From an uncultured SAR116 cluster alpha proteobacterium (GTDB lineage: Bacteria > Pseudomonadota > Alphaproteobacteria > Puniceispirillales > Puniceispirillaceae), in the NCBI GenBank assembly GCA_902518965.1, contig CABYIQ010000001.1, positions 62,001 through 126,000 of the forward strand: DNA of 64,000 bases. The letters run 5' to 3'. This document shows, piece by piece, positions 27,339 to 36,942 of the stretch. The position numbers were made by a program, and so were the translations under genes. Within the stretch, counting starts at the first letter, position 1. Every line of letters starts with the position of its first letter. Under the pieces are notes generated by a model. It searched no databases, had not been told where the DNA came from, and saw only the letters and a program-made list of their open reading frames with translations.

Positions 27339-28096
27339 TACTGACCGATCAAGAAGTAGAACGCTACGCCCGGCAGGTTGTAATGCCAGAAATTGGTGAG
27401 GTTGGACAAAAGAAACTGTTAGACGCCAAAGTCCTTATACTAGGCGCAGGCGGTCTTGGCGCACCTGTGATTGCCGGACTGGCAGGGGCAGGGGTTGGGC
27501 ATCTGACAGTAATTGACGATGATGAAGTTGAGCTAACCAACTTGAACCGGCAAATCATCCATTCCATGGATCGGCTGGCAATGAATAAAGCTGAGAGCGC
27601 AGCCCTATTTTCAAGATCGTTGAACCCTGACATTCAGGTTGACATAAAGACAGGCAGGTTCAGTGAAAAAAATGCTGATACACTGGTTGGCTCCCATGAT
27701 CTAGTCGTTGACTGCACAGATAATGCTGAAACACGCTATCTGGTAAATAGAAAGTGTCATCAACATAAGGCACCGCTGATTTTTGCCGGCGCAGTGAGAA
27801 CTGATGGTCAGATCACCTGCTTTGTGCCAGATGTAGAAGAAAGCCCATGTTTACGCTGCATCTTCCCGCAAACAGAACTTGATTATGATCAGGCGCCGTC
27901 TTGTTCTGTTGCTGGTGTGCTTGGATCAACAACATTGATTATGGGAGCACTGCAGACAGCAGAAGCAATTAAATTACTTACCCAAACAGGTACCGCCTTG
28001 ATAGGCAGATTACTGTTATATGATGGTCTGGCTGCCCGCTTCACAGAAATCAGTGTATCAGCTGATCCGGCATGCCCTGTGTGCAGCAGAGGCTGA
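27335..28096 (+). CDS. moeB: MoeB/ThiF-family adenylyltransferase
   Basis: A 253-residue E1-like enzyme that adenylates the C-terminus of a sulfur carrier (MoaD or ThiS). [19 protein letters not shown] is the N-terminal signature. [21 protein letters not shown] is the ATP-binding loop, [13 protein letters not shown] the conserved Asp/Arg segment, and CTDN the nucleotide contact. The structural zinc cysteines CLRC and CPVC are present. MoeB and ThiF cannot be separated by sequence alone; no moaD or thiS is next to it. It overlaps dut by 4 bp (ATGA). Confidence 0.88.
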   Translation: MILTDQEVERYARQVVMPEIGEVGQKKLLDAKVLILGAGGLGAPVIAGLAGAGVGHLTVIDDDEVELTNLNRQIIHSMDRLAMNKAESAALFSRSLNPDIQVDIKTGRFSEKNADTLVGSHDLVVDCTDNAETRYLVNRKCHQHKAPLIFAGAVRTDGQITCFVPDVEESPCLRCIFPQTELDYDQAPSCSVAGVLGSTTLIMGALQTAEAIKLLTQTGTALIGRLLLYDGLAARFTEISVSADPACPVCSRG

Positions 28097-28122
28097 AATA
28101 GAATCACGTTATTAAGAGCATG

Positions 28123-29103
28123 TCAGGATAACATTGCCGCAACAACCCTGTCAGGGGGGGTGTGTCCATCTAGGAAGGCCTGTATGTTGATAATAACCTT
28201 GTCACCCATAGCATGACGGCCTTCAATGGTTGCTGAACCAATATGCGGCAGTAGAACAACATTCTTCAGGTCTTTCAGCGTATCCGGTATATCCGGTTCG
28301 TTCTGATAAACATCTAAACCAGCCCCTGCGATACCGCCAGTTTTCAGAATTTCAGCTAAGGCCGCCTCATCTACGATCTCACCTCTGGCTGTATTGACCA
28401 GATAGGCATGATTTGGCATCAGTGCTAGACGTTCGGCGGATAACAGCCCTTCTGTTGCTCCTGTTGATGGGCAATTCACAGATACAATATCCATCCGCCG
28501 CAACATTTCGTCCAAATCTTCCCAAAATGTCGCTTCTAGCTCTGCTTCTATTGATGGATGGACGGCTTTGCGGTTGTGGTAGTGAATTGACATTCCAAAG
28601 CCACGTGCTCGGCGGGCAATTGCCTGACCAATCTGGCCCATGCCGATGATCCCTAGACGTTTACCGTTTATGCGGTGGCCCAGCATGCCGGTTGGCGACC
28701 AGCCTGTCCATTCACCAGAGCGGGCACGAACATCCCCTTCCATTATCCTGCGGGGCACAGACAGAATCAACGCCATTGCCACATCAGCTGTATCTTCGGT
28801 AAGAACTCCCGGCGTGTTTGTTACCGTTACCCCTTTTGCCTTTGCTGCATGCAAATCAATATGATCAACACCTGTCCCAAAAGAGGCAATCAATTTCAGG
28901 TTCGCACCTGCCTGTTCCAACATCCCAGCGTCTATTTTATCCGTAACTGTCGGCACCAGAACATCAGCACGTTGCATCACCTCGACCAGCTGTTCAGCAG
29001 ACAACGGCTGATCATTAGAACTCAATTCAGCATCGAATAATTCACGCATCCGCGTTTCAACACTGTCAGAAAGTTTTCGAGTTAAAATGACCTTTGGTTT
29101 CAT
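28123..29103 (-). CDS. D-isomer-specific 2-hydroxyacid dehydrogenase (glyoxylate/hydroxypyruvate reductase-like)
   Basis: About 326 residues with the two-domain D-2-hydroxyacid dehydrogenase fold. The NAD(P) motif is GIIGMGQIGQAIARRARGFGM, followed by HYHNRKAV at the cofactor-specificity loop; the Arg there may allow NADPH. The catalytic Arg is in NTARGEIVDE and the His in LLPHIGSAT. The overall sequence resembles GyaR/GhrB glyoxylate reductases. The ATG at 29103 has AGGAGAG upstream and is preferred to the ATG at 29130. It is convergent with moeB, 26 bp apart, with no visible terminator. Confidence 0.88.
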   Translation of the reverse strand: MKPKVILTRKLSDSVETRMRELFDAELSSNDQPLSAEQLVEVMQRADVLVPTVTDKIDAGMLEQAGANLKLIASFGTGVDHIDLHAAKAKGVTVTNTPGVLTEDTADVAMALILSVPRRIMEGDVRARSGEWTGWSPTGMLGHRINGKRLGIIGMGQIGQAIARRARGFGMSIHYHNRKAVHPSIEAELEATFWEDLDEMLRRMDIVSVNCPSTGATEGLLSAERLALMPNHAYLVNTARGEIVDEAALAEILKTGGIAGAGLDVYQNEPDIPDTLKDLKNVVLLPHIGSATIEGRHAMGDKVIINIQAFLDGHTPPDRVVAAMLS

Positions 29104-29277
29104 TTTTGCCAACTCTCCTAAAGATGACATACCTGATGTGTGAATTTACGGTATTCTTTTGACCACAAAAAAGGTAAGCTGTCGATGACATTCATCGCCT
29201 GTCTAAATCTTAACAGAAATATAGTTTGTCTCAAAATTTGGCATCTGACTTATCCCTGAAAATTGTACTTTTATCCT

Positions 29278-29883
29278 ATGTGCCTGCCTTTATCATTTAC
29301 TGTTTCTGTTCTGTTGAGATCGCTCCCATGCCATATTAGCTATCTGCCAGCATTAATGAGTTTGGTTATTGGGATGACTGCGCAGTTCACAGTCTTACCT
29401 GTAAAACAAGCCGCGGCTCTGGACAAAATTCATGGAGGCGAACCAGAAGCCAAAACCGTTATTCGAGGATCGGGATTGCCTGTTCCTCGTTTTGTATCCT
29501 TGAAATCAGATGTTGTAAATATGCGTGTTGGCCCGGGCCACGAATACCCTCTGCAATGGGTGTATCTGCGGAAAAACCTGCCTTTGAAGGTTATTTCAGA
29601 ATTTGATGTCTGGCGTAAAGTTGTTGATCATGAGGGCGAAACCGGCTGGGTGCATGGCCAGCTCGTCTCTCTTAAACGATATAGCGTTATTACCAGCTCT
29701 AATGCCAAATTAAGAGCTGATCCCAGTCAGCAAGCCAGCGTGACTGCAGTCGCAGAAGCAGGAGTGCTAATGGAAATCCAGTATTGTGAAGGGCAATGGT
29801 GCCGACTGGGAACAGAAAATGCCAAGGGGTGGCTAGAACGTCACCAGTTTTGGGGCGTCTTGCCCAATGAAGAGCTTAACTGA
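29278..29883 (+). CDS. Exported protein with two bacterial SH3 domains
   Basis: About 201 residues: an N-terminal hydrophobic export region, then two SH3-like modules. The first (SLKSDVVNMRVGPGHEYP to GWVHGQLVSL) has the NMRVGPG signature; the second begins SSNAKLRADPS and ends GWLERHQFWGVL. Such proteins are periplasmic and often bind cell wall; function not assigned. The start is uncertain: TTG at 29263, ATG at 29278 and ATG at 29356 are all in frame and none has a strong ribosome binding site. It stands where fabA's upstream neighbour irr is often found in relatives. Confidence 0.8.
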   Translation: MCLPLSFTVSVLLRSLPCHISYLPALMSLVIGMTAQFTVLPVKQAAALDKIHGGEPEAKTVIRGSGLPVPRFVSLKSDVVNMRVGPGHEYPLQWVYLRKNLPLKVISEFDVWRKVVDHEGETGWVHGQLVSLKRYSVITSSNAKLRADPSQQASVTAVAEAGVLMEIQYCEGQWCRLGTENAKGWLERHQFWGVLPNEELN

Positions 29884-29964
29884 TTAGAGTATGACCACCA
29901 GGCATGGTTTTTTCTCCTGATATGGTCTAAAAGTTAAAGTATTAAATTATTGATAGGTTTCCAT

Positions 29965-30489
29965 ATGTCTCTGATTCATAAAAAAGCATTTACCTATGAT
30001 GAGCTAATTTCCTGTGCAAAAGGAGAACTTTTCGGCCCGGGAAACCCACAATTACCTTTGCCACCAATGCTAATGACAGACCGCATTACATCCATATCAG
30101 AAACTGGTGGACAGTTTCATAAAGGCTATATTGAAGCTGAATTGGATATCTATCCTGATTTATGGTTTTTCCCCTGCCATTTTGAAGGTGATCCAGTTAT
30201 GCCAGGCTGTCTCGGCATGGATGGCCTGTGGCAGCTAGTTGGCTTTCACCTTGGCTGGCTTGGCGGTCTAGGTAGAGGTCGTGCCCTATCTGTGGGTGAT
30301 GTGAAGTTTACAGGGCAAATTTTGCCTACTTCTAAACTTGTAACCTTCCAGCTTGATATCAAGCGCGTGTTGATGCGACGACTGGTAATGGGCATTGCAG
30401 ATGGTCGGGTCCTTTGTGACGGCAAGACTGTATTTGAAGCAAAAGATATCCGTGTAGGCCTGTTTGGGGCAGAAGGAACAGAAATATGA
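29965..30489 (+). CDS. fabA: 3-hydroxydecanoyl-ACP dehydratase/isomerase
   Basis: A 174-residue hot-dog-fold enzyme that both dehydrates 3-hydroxydecanoyl-ACP and isomerises trans-2- to cis-3-decenoyl-ACP, the entry to unsaturated fatty acids. The catalytic His lies in [18 protein letters not shown] and the acidic residue in LGMDGLWQL, both FabA-type. [12 protein letters not shown] is the N-terminal signature. I use the ATG at 29965; a TTG at 29950 is less likely. Its stop overlaps the fabB ATG (ATGA), so fabA, fabB and then fabI form one operon. Confidence 0.95.
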   Translation: MSLIHKKAFTYDELISCAKGELFGPGNPQLPLPPMLMTDRITSISETGGQFHKGYIEAELDIYPDLWFFPCHFEGDPVMPGCLGMDGLWQLVGFHLGWLGGLGRGRALSVGDVKFTGQILPTSKLVTFQLDIKRVLMRRLVMGIADGRVLCDGKTVFEAKDIRVGLFGAEGTEI

Positions 30490-31724
30490 GACGTGTAGTC
30501 ATTACGGGCATTGGAATTGTCTCCTCTATTGGCACAGACGCTGTTTCAGTCACTCAGTCACTTCGAGAAGCCAAATCTGGCATTGTTGCTGCCCCTGACT
30601 ATAAAGAACTGGGATTCCGCTCGCAGGTAAAGGGGGCTGTCGATATTGATCTGACCGCTCATATTGATCGAAAGCAAATGCGCTTCATGGGTGAAGGAGC
30701 GGCTTATGCAGTTGTTGCCATGCAGCAAGCAGTTATTGATTCTGGCCTAACTGCAGCTGAGATATCCAACCCACGAACCGGTCTGATTGCTGGCTCAGGC
30801 GGACCGTCAACAGCCAATATGCTGACCGCTTTTGATACAACCCGCGATAAAGGACCAAAACGGGTTGGGCCCTATATGGTGCCTCGCTGCATGTCCTCTA
30901 CAGTATCCGCCTGTATCGCCACATTCTTCGAAATTAAAGGAGTAAATTATTCCATTTCATCTGCCTGTTCAACCTCAGCACATTGTATTACAGCTGGTAC
31001 AGATGCGATTCGGTACGGGATGCAGGATATCGTGTTTGCCGGAGGGGGTGAGGAGCTGCACTGGACATTATCTGTACTTTTTGACGCTATGGGCGCAATG
31101 TCATCTAAATATAATGAAACGCCAAAGCTAGCGTCACGGGCTTACGATACAGACAGAGACGGGTTTGTCATCGCAGGCGGCGGCGGCATGGTGGTATTGG
31201 AGGATTATGAACATGCCAAGGCACGTGGCGCAAAAATCTATGCTGAGGTTGTCGGCTATGGCGCGAATTCAGATGGTCATGACATGGTGGCCCCGTCAGG
31301 CGAAGGTGCTCAGCGCTGCATGAAACTGGCCCTGGACGGGTTTAACGGTGCCGGATTAGAACTGCCCGTGGATTATATCAATGCACATGGCACATCGACC
31401 CCGGTTGGTGATGTAAAGGAACTGGAAGCTGTTCAGGCTGTATTTGGCCCACGTGACTATCTGCCTGTTGTTACCTCGACGAAATCTCTTACAGGTCATT
31501 CACTTGGCGCAACAGGCGTTCAGGAAGCCATCTATACACTTCTGATGATGCAAAATAACTTTATTGGAGCTTCTGCGAATATCATTACACCTGATTCAGC
31601 GATTGGGGATATTCCTGTGCCGCAAACTAGAATGGATAACAAAACCATTAATCTCGCTCTTTCAAACAGCTTTGGTTTTGGTGGCACCAACGCTACCCTA
31701 GCCTTGGCCAGAATGGCAGATTAG
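30486..31724 (+). CDS. fabB: 3-oxoacyl-ACP synthase I
   Basis: A 412-residue KAS I condensing enzyme. The active-site Cys is in [11 protein letters not shown], the two His residues in [11 protein letters not shown] and [12 protein letters not shown], and the Lys in the same motif. [21 protein letters not shown] is typical of FabB rather than FabF. Translational coupling with fabA supports the unsaturated-fatty-acid role of elongating cis-3-decenoyl-ACP. Confidence 0.95.
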   Translation: MRRVVITGIGIVSSIGTDAVSVTQSLREAKSGIVAAPDYKELGFRSQVKGAVDIDLTAHIDRKQMRFMGEGAAYAVVAMQQAVIDSGLTAAEISNPRTGLIAGSGGPSTANMLTAFDTTRDKGPKRVGPYMVPRCMSSTVSACIATFFEIKGVNYSISSACSTSAHCITAGTDAIRYGMQDIVFAGGGEELHWTLSVLFDAMGAMSSKYNETPKLASRAYDTDRDGFVIAGGGGMVVLEDYEHAKARGAKIYAEVVGYGANSDGHDMVAPSGEGAQRCMKLALDGFNGAGLELPVDYINAHGTSTPVGDVKELEAVQAVFGPRDYLPVVTSTKSLTGHSLGATGVQEAIYTLLMMQNNFIGASANIITPDSAIGDIPVPQTRMDNKTINLALSNSFGFGGTNATLALARMAD

Positions 31725-31761
31725 ACAGGTTGTCTGCGGATAACTTGAAAAAGGAAAGCTG

Positions 31762-32544
31762 ATGGGAATTCTGCACGGCAAGCGCGGACTTATCATGGGC
31801 GTTGCAAATGAAAAATCTGCAGCGTGGGGCATTGCTGAGATGGCTGCAAAACAGGGGGCTGATCTGGCCTTCACCTATCAGATTGAAGGGTTCAGAAAGC
31901 GGCTGGTTCCTCTGGCGTCTTCTGTTGGATCAGACTTCCTCATTCCCTGTGATGTTGCTGAAGAAACAGCCGCGCAGAAGACTTTTGCAGCTATCCGGAC
32001 AAGATGGGATGCTCTGGACTTTGTAGTGCACGCCATTGGGTTTTCAGATAAGAGCGAGCTGAAGGGCCCTTATTATAACACAACACGCGAGAATTTTGAG
32101 CAGACCATGCTGATATCTACCTTCTCTTTTACCGAAATTGCAGCTGAAGCGCGCAAGATGATGCCAAAGGGTGGGTCATTATTGACCCTGTCCTATCTGG
32201 GCGGAGTGCGGACCACCCCTAATTATAATGTGATGGGAGTAGCAAAGGCCGCCCTGGAAGCATCAACCCGTTATCTGGCTGTGGATTTGGGCGGTGAGAA
32301 TATCCGGGTGAATACCCTTTCAGCCGGACCGATGCGCACACTTGCCGGCGCAGCAATTAGTGGTGCGCGCCATATTTTCAGACATGCGGAACAACAGGCT
32401 CCACTTGGCCGCAACCCCGATATCAATGAAGTTGGGCGGGCTGCTGTTTATCTGTTATCTGATCTGGCATCCGGGGTGACTGGTGAAACACATTATGTCG
32501 ATGGTGGTTATCACCATGTCGGTGTGCCTCGTGAAACTGAATAA
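31762..32544 (+). CDS. fabI: Enoyl-ACP reductase (NADH)
   Basis: A 260-residue SDR-fold enoyl-ACP reductase, the last step of each elongation cycle. IMGVANEKSAAWGIA is the FabI cofactor motif, HAIGFSDK the conserved loop, and the catalytic Tyr-x6-Lys lies in NYNVMGVAKAALEAS. The C-terminal GETHYVDGGYH fits FabI. It begins 37 bp after fabB with AAGGAAAG before the ATG. The operon ends in a bidirectional terminator at 32563-32597. Confidence 0.95.
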   Translation: MGILHGKRGLIMGVANEKSAAWGIAEMAAKQGADLAFTYQIEGFRKRLVPLASSVGSDFLIPCDVAEETAAQKTFAAIRTRWDALDFVVHAIGFSDKSELKGPYYNTTRENFEQTMLISTFSFTEIAAEARKMMPKGGSLLTLSYLGGVRTTPNYNVMGVAKAALEASTRYLAVDLGGENIRVNTLSAGPMRTLAGAAISGARHIFRHAEQQAPLGRNPDINEVGRAAVYLLSDLASGVTGETHYVDGGYHHVGVPRETE

Positions 32545-32562
32545 ACACAACCACTAACACCA

Positions 32563-32597
32563 TTAAAAAAGACATCTGCGAATACAGATGCCTTTTC
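32563..32597. terminator. Bidirectional intrinsic terminator between fabI and pnp
   Basis: CATCTG (32573-32578) and CAGATG (32585-32590) form a perfect 6-bp stem with a 6-nt loop. On the minus strand it is followed by TC then six T, facing out of pnp. On the plus strand CCTTTTC follows, facing out of fabI. It lies between two convergent stop codons. Confidence 0.75.
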
Positions 32598-32625
32598 TGA
32601 TATCTTTCGTTTAAAGCAGGACTGA

Positions 32626-34743
32626 TTAATCAGCAGCCTTTTCTCCAATTTCAAGATCAGCACCTGTTTCCTGGTCAACCCGTTTCATGGACAACTTAAC
32701 CTTGCCACGGTCATCAAAGCCAATAACTTTGACTTTGACCATATCGCCTTCCTTGCAGACATCTGTTGTCTGAGCGACACGCTCATTTTTCATCTCAGAG
32801 ATATGAACAAGACCGTCACGTGCTCCAAGGAAATTGACGAAAGCACCGAAATCAACTGTCTTCACAACTTTACCTGTGTAAATCTCACCCAGCTCAGGCT
32901 CAGCTACAATGTCCCGGATTCGTGCGAGGGCAGCATCGCTCGATGTCTGGCTGACAGCTGCAACAGATACGCTGCCATCATCCTCAATATCAATTTTTGC
33001 GCCTGTTTCCTCAACAATCTCACGAATCATCTTGCCGCCTGGGCCAATCACCTCACGGATTTTATCAACTGGAATTTTCAGTGTTGTAATCTTTGGCGCA
33101 GATTCAGCCAGCCCGTCACGCGCAGCTGTTAGGGCTTTTGCCATTTCACCTAGAATATGAATTCGCCCGTCACGGGCCTGGTCCAGCGCAATCTGCATAA
33201 TTTCAGGTGTGATTGATGTAATCTTGATATCCATCTGCAAAGCTGTAATCCCAGCATCTGTTCCGGCAACCTTGAAATCCATGTCGCCCAAGTGATCCTC
33301 ATCACCCAGAATATCGGACAGCACTGCATATTCATCACCCTCTTTAATCAGGCCCATCGCGATACCGGCAACAGGTTTGGCCAATGGCACACCTGCATCC
33401 ATCAGAGCAAGCGAGGTTCCGCACACCGTCGCCATTGAAGATGAACCATTTGATTCGGTGATTTCTGAGACGACCCGAATGGTATAGGGAAACTCATCCT
33501 TTGATGGCAGCAGAGGATTAATCGACCTCCATGCCAGTTTTCCGTGACCAACCTCACGCCGACCAGGTGATCCCACACGACCAGCTTCACCAACAGAATA
33601 AGGCGGGAAGTTATAATGCAGCATAAAGCGCGCTCGGCTTTCCCCTGTCAGCGCATCGATTATCTGCTCATCCTGCCCTGTTCCCAATGTGGACACGACC
33701 AGCGCCTGTGTCTCGCCACGTGTGAACAGCGATGACCCATGTGTGCGCGGCAAGAGCCCAACCTCAGCAACAATCGGACGAACTGTCTTTGTGTCCCGGC
33801 CATCAATACGTATGCCTGTTTTCAGAATAGAAGAGCGGACAACATCTGCTTCCATGTCTTTCATAAGGCCGCCAACCAGAACCTGATCAGCCTCTTCGCC
33901 GGCAACTTCCAGTGCTTCGGCTTTCACCTCAGCAACAGCGGCCTGACGTTCTGCTTTATCAGCATGCGCATAAGCAGCTTCAATCTTATCTTTAAGACTG
34001 ACGAGGCGACCACGTAGATCAGCAGCCTCTGGGGCTTCCTCAGGCAGTTCACGTGGTTCCTTTGCAGCAACCTCAGCCAAATCGATGATGGCGTCGATAA
34101 CATCTTGCATCTTCTGATGGCCGAATGTCACAGCCCCCAACATAACCTTTTCAGACAGCTCTGATGCTTCTGATTCAACCATTAGAACGCCTTCTCTGGT
34201 ACCGGCAACAACTAGATCGAGCGCCGTGCCTTCCATCTCTGAGAGCGTTGGATTCAGGATATATTCTCCATCTATATAGCCAACACGCGCCGCCGCAATC
34301 GGGCCAAAAAATGGGACACCAGACAAGGTCAGGGCAGCAGAAGCCCCCACAAGGGCAACGATATCCGGATTATTTTCCATATCATGTGACAGCACAGTGC
34401 AGATCACCTGCGTCTCACATTTGAATTCCTTTGGAAACAGCGGCCGTATCGGTCTGTCAATTAATCGGCTGACAAGTGTTTCATTTTCTGAAGGACGACC
34501 TTCACGCTTGAAAAACCCGCCAGGGATTTTGCCTGCCGCAAAAGCTTTTTCCTGATAATTTACAGTAAGTGGAAAAAAATCTTGTCCTGGACGTGCCTTT
34601 TTTGCCCCAACAGCTGTGCATAAGACAGTTGTTTCACCCATGGTCGCAAGCACACATCCATCAGCCTGACGCGCGATCTTACCTGTTTCAAGCGAAATGA
34701 TTTTTCCACCCCAGTCGATATCTTTTCGAAAAATATTGAACAT
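32626..34743 (-). CDS. pnp: Polyribonucleotide nucleotidyltransferase (PNPase)
   Basis: A 705-residue phosphorolytic 3'-5' exoribonuclease of the degradosome. Two RNase PH domains are visible ([39 protein letters not shown]), then the KH domain with [15 protein letters not shown] and the S1 domain with [23 protein letters not shown]. The ATG at 34743 with AGGAA upstream gives the canonical [13 protein letters not shown] start; the open frame runs 35 codons further but is not conserved. It is the last gene of the rimP-to-pnp cluster, 474 bp after rpsO. Confidence 0.97.
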   Translation of the reverse strand: MFNIFRKDIDWGGKIISLETGKIARQADGCVLATMGETTVLCTAVGAKKARPGQDFFPLTVNYQEKAFAAGKIPGGFFKREGRPSENETLVSRLIDRPIRPLFPKEFKCETQVICTVLSHDMENNPDIVALVGASAALTLSGVPFFGPIAAARVGYIDGEYILNPTLSEMEGTALDLVVAGTREGVLMVESEASELSEKVMLGAVTFGHQKMQDVIDAIIDLAEVAAKEPRELPEEAPEAADLRGRLVSLKDKIEAAYAHADKAERQAAVAEVKAEALEVAGEEADQVLVGGLMKDMEADVVRSSILKTGIRIDGRDTKTVRPIVAEVGLLPRTHGSSLFTRGETQALVVSTLGTGQDEQIIDALTGESRARFMLHYNFPPYSVGEAGRVGSPGRREVGHGKLAWRSINPLLPSKDEFPYTIRVVSEITESNGSSSMATVCGTSLALMDAGVPLAKPVAGIAMGLIKEGDEYAVLSDILGDEDHLGDMDFKVAGTDAGITALQMDIKITSITPEIMQIALDQARDGRIHILGEMAKALTAARDGLAESAPKITTLKIPVDKIREVIGPGGKMIREIVEETGAKIDIEDDGSVSVAAVSQTSSDAALARIRDIVAEPELGEIYTGKVVKTVDFGAFVNFLGARDGLVHISEMKNERVAQTTDVCKEGDMVKVKVIGFDDRGKVKLSMKRVDQETGADLEIGEKAAD

Positions 34744-35217
34744 AAATTTTTTCCTATTCTCAGTACAAACAGTGAATTGAAAGTTCAGAAGAAGAGTTGG
34801 TTTGAGCGAAAGAGCAGCTGATCCAATAGGCGTTTGCCAAATAGACATTTAGCTGCATGAACGGCGTCTCTACCTTGCTGCCTGCCAGCCGCTGTAAAGC
34901 CTGTCAGGTTTTGCCAAAACGTGGCACCAGTTCAAAATATCGGGACTTTAGGGACGATAGATGCAAGTGACACTCTGTCTGGTCATCTGCCTGCCATTCC
35001 GGCGCCCGCAACACTTTTTCTTGCGGTTCTGTTCTCTTCTCTTTTGGTTCAATTCGCGCTACCTATGACATGCCTGCTGCAGAATTGCAACAAACAATGT
35101 AGTTGCGGGCTGTAAAAAGGTAAATTTAAAAAGTCGCCAGCTCTTTTTGCGAGAACCAGCGCGATTTTACCGGGTTTTTTGGATACTGGCATCGGCCAGC
35201 CCCCAGCGTAGACTGGA
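34744..35217 (-). other. Long rpsO-pnp intergenic/leader region
   Basis: A 474-bp stretch without a convincing gene. It contains a 6-bp hairpin CCGCAA/TTGCGG at 35006-35026 (9-nt loop), a GACA-3nt-TGTC hairpin near 34970, two copies of CTGCCTGCC about 110 bp apart, and a weak U-tailed stem at 35128-35160. pnp leaders in other bacteria are RNase III/PNPase autoregulatory sites, so a structured leader would make sense here. A 64-codon frame starting with GTG on plus at 34921 is not supported. Confidence 0.5.
35128..35160 (-). terminator. Weak intrinsic terminator candidate after rpsO
   Basis: On the minus strand an interrupted stem (GCTGG...CTC with GAG...CTGGC, including wobble pairs and a small bulge) is followed by GAC and five T. 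Its stability would be low. It could partly separate rpsO from pnp. Confidence 0.25.
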
Positions 35218-35487
35218 TCAGCGGCGCAGACCCAGCTTTGAAATTAAATCTTTGTAAGCCTGCTCATCACCTTTGCGGATGTAATCCAAAAGGTGGCGTC
35301 TTTGGCCAACCATTTTCAACAGCCCGCGGCGCGAAGCGAAATCTTTTTTGTGTGTCTTCATGTGCTCTGTTAGGTAAAGAATCCGATCTGTCAAAATAGC
35401 AACCTGTACAGCTGCGCTGCCTGAATCACCTGATGACTTGCCAAATTCTGAAACTAATTCAGCTTTACGCTCTTTCGAAATCGACAT
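35218..35487 (-). CDS. rpsO: 30S ribosomal protein S15
   Basis: An 89-residue primary 16S rRNA-binding protein. [25 protein letters not shown] and [22 protein letters not shown] are the S15 signature regions. Two tandem ATGs exist; the second, at 35487, has better spacing to the AGGAG ribosome binding site and gives the usual length. rpsO between truB and pnp is the conserved proteobacterial order. Confidence 0.97.
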   Translation of the reverse strand: MSISKERKAELVSEFGKSSGDSGSAAVQVAILTDRILYLTEHMKTHKKDFASRRGLLKMVGQRRHLLDYIRKGDEQAYKDLISKLGLRR

Positions 35488-35536
35488 CATCTTCTCCTCT
35501 CTATCGTACCTGTTTTCAGAAACAGGTGCGGTTGGT

Positions 35537-36490
35537 TCATAGATTTAAGACCCGCACAGGCGACACGATCTGTTTCTCTAAGCGAACAAGAGCTATGGGT
35601 TGCTTGCCAAACGCTGCCAACACTATGACGTGGGCAGTTTGGTCGCTATCCGCAGCTACAGCCAGAGACGTTTGGCTGCGATCATCGTCCAGATTGAATG
35701 TCTGACCAAACCGCAGTTTTTGTGCTTCCTGTTCCGTTATGGCCAGAGCCGGGATGTCGTCCAGCACGGTCATAACAGGAATGACGTAGTCACACGCGCG
35801 CGCATCATACACCGCCTTCTCAAAGAAATCCAGATCTATTGCATTTTCTATTTTGAATCTGCCAACAGCACGGCGCTCCAGAAACACGACATGTGCAGCA
35901 GACCCTAGCGCCCGGCCAATATCACGCGCGAGTGCGCGGATATATGTGCCTTTGCCGCACTGCACAGTAAATGTTGTTTGTTGGCCAGCGTGCTCTGTGA
36001 TTTCAAACTTGTTTATCATGACCTCGCGCGGGGTTAACACAATATCAGTTAACTTATCTGACGGGTTTGTCCTGGCCCGGGCAAGTGCATAGGCCCTCCT
36101 GCCCTTGACCTTAACGGCTGAAAATACTGGCGGAATTTGCTCAATCAAACCCTCAAACTGAGGCAGTATAGCCTTGATTTCATCAACAGACGGGCAATAA
36201 TCAGACGTTCTGGTAATTTCACCTTCACTATCATCAGTTTGGGTTTCAGCGCCCCAACTTAAGGTAAACTGATAAGATTTTTCAGCTGTTACCACATAAG
36301 AAATTGTCTTTGTTGCTTCGCCTATGGCAATTGGCAAAACTCCGCAAGCCAGAGGATCAAGTGTTCCGGCATGACCTGTTTTTGCTCCCCCAAAAAAACG
36401 TCTAATAATGCCAACTACCTTCGCCGAAGACAGCCCGACTGGCTTGTTCAAAACAATCCAGCCATGCGGGGTAGCCTGCTGCTGCGCCAT
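35537..36490 (-). CDS. truB: tRNA pseudouridine(55) synthase
   Basis: A 317-residue pseudouridine synthase acting on U55 of the T-loop. The catalytic Asp lies in [40 protein letters not shown] is the N-terminal motif and [18 protein letters not shown] the RNA-binding core. It follows rbfA by 17 bp and precedes rpsO by 49 bp in the same operon. Confidence 0.96.
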   Translation of the reverse strand: MAQQQATPHGWIVLNKPVGLSSAKVVGIIRRFFGGAKTGHAGTLDPLACGVLPIAIGEATKTISYVVTAEKSYQFTLSWGAETQTDDSEGEITRTSDYCPSVDEIKAILPQFEGLIEQIPPVFSAVKVKGRRAYALARARTNPSDKLTDIVLTPREVMINKFEITEHAGQQTTFTVQCGKGTYIRALARDIGRALGSAAHVVFLERRAVGRFKIENAIDLDFFEKAVYDARACDYVIPVMTVLDDIPALAITEQEAQKLRFGQTFNLDDDRSQTSLAVAADSDQTAHVIVLAAFGKQPIALVRLEKQIVSPVRVLNL

Positions 36491-36507
36491 AATACAACAC
36501 GGCTCTC

Positions 36508-36891
36508 TTATCTGTCTGTCTTAATGGAGGAAAACAGACGGGTGATGCGTTCAGCTGTGTCATAGCTTTCATCTGCAACAAATTTCAAAAGAGGTAGACG
36601 ACGCAGATGCACCTTACTGGCCAAATGATGACGCAAAAAGGGGGCAACCTGATTCAGGACAGGCAGGACTTTATCAATATCAGTCCCACCCAATGTCATA
36701 ACATATATGCGAGCATTGGCCAGATCAGGGCTGACAGAAACTTCTGATATGGTGATCGACACTTGGTCAAGTTCGGGAATATGTGTTTCCTGCCGGGCCA
36801 AAATTAATGATAAATGGTGACGTAAATTCTCGCCCACTCTTAACTGGCGCTGGCTTGGCCCAGCTGATGCTGATTTTGTTCTACGAGGCAT
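36508..36891 (-). CDS. rbfA: Ribosome-binding factor A
   Basis: About 127 residues, a KH-like small-subunit maturation and cold-adaptation factor. SQRQLRVGENLRHHLSLILAR at the N-terminus, VSVSPDLANARIYVMTLGG in the middle and LRRLPLLKFVADESYD near the end are RbfA landmarks. I take the ATG at 36891 (PRRTKS), with GGTGGGAAA upstream; the ATG at 36933 adds 14 unlikely residues. Flanked by infB and truB. Confidence 0.94.
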   Translation of the reverse strand: MPRRTKSASAGPSQRQLRVGENLRHHLSLILARQETHIPELDQVSITISEVSVSPDLANARIYVMTLGGTDIDKVLPVLNQVAPFLRHHLASKVHLRRLPLLKFVADESYDTAERITRLFSSIKTDR

Positions 36892-36942
36892 AACTGTTTC
36901 CCACCCGTAAGAAGGACTTATCTCTTTGCCCATTATATGTGG

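Noticed and set aside
29884-29964. Intrinsic terminator after the SH3 gene (ACCA-loop-TGGT with T run)
   Set aside because: Only a 4-bp stem with a 7-nt loop, too weak to call as a feature even though six T follow.
34921-35115. 64-codon GTG-started frame on the plus strand between rpsO and pnp
   Set aside because: No ribosome binding site, no recognisable domain, and it lies in a leader of opposite-strand genes. Its hydrophobic middle is not enough to call a gene.
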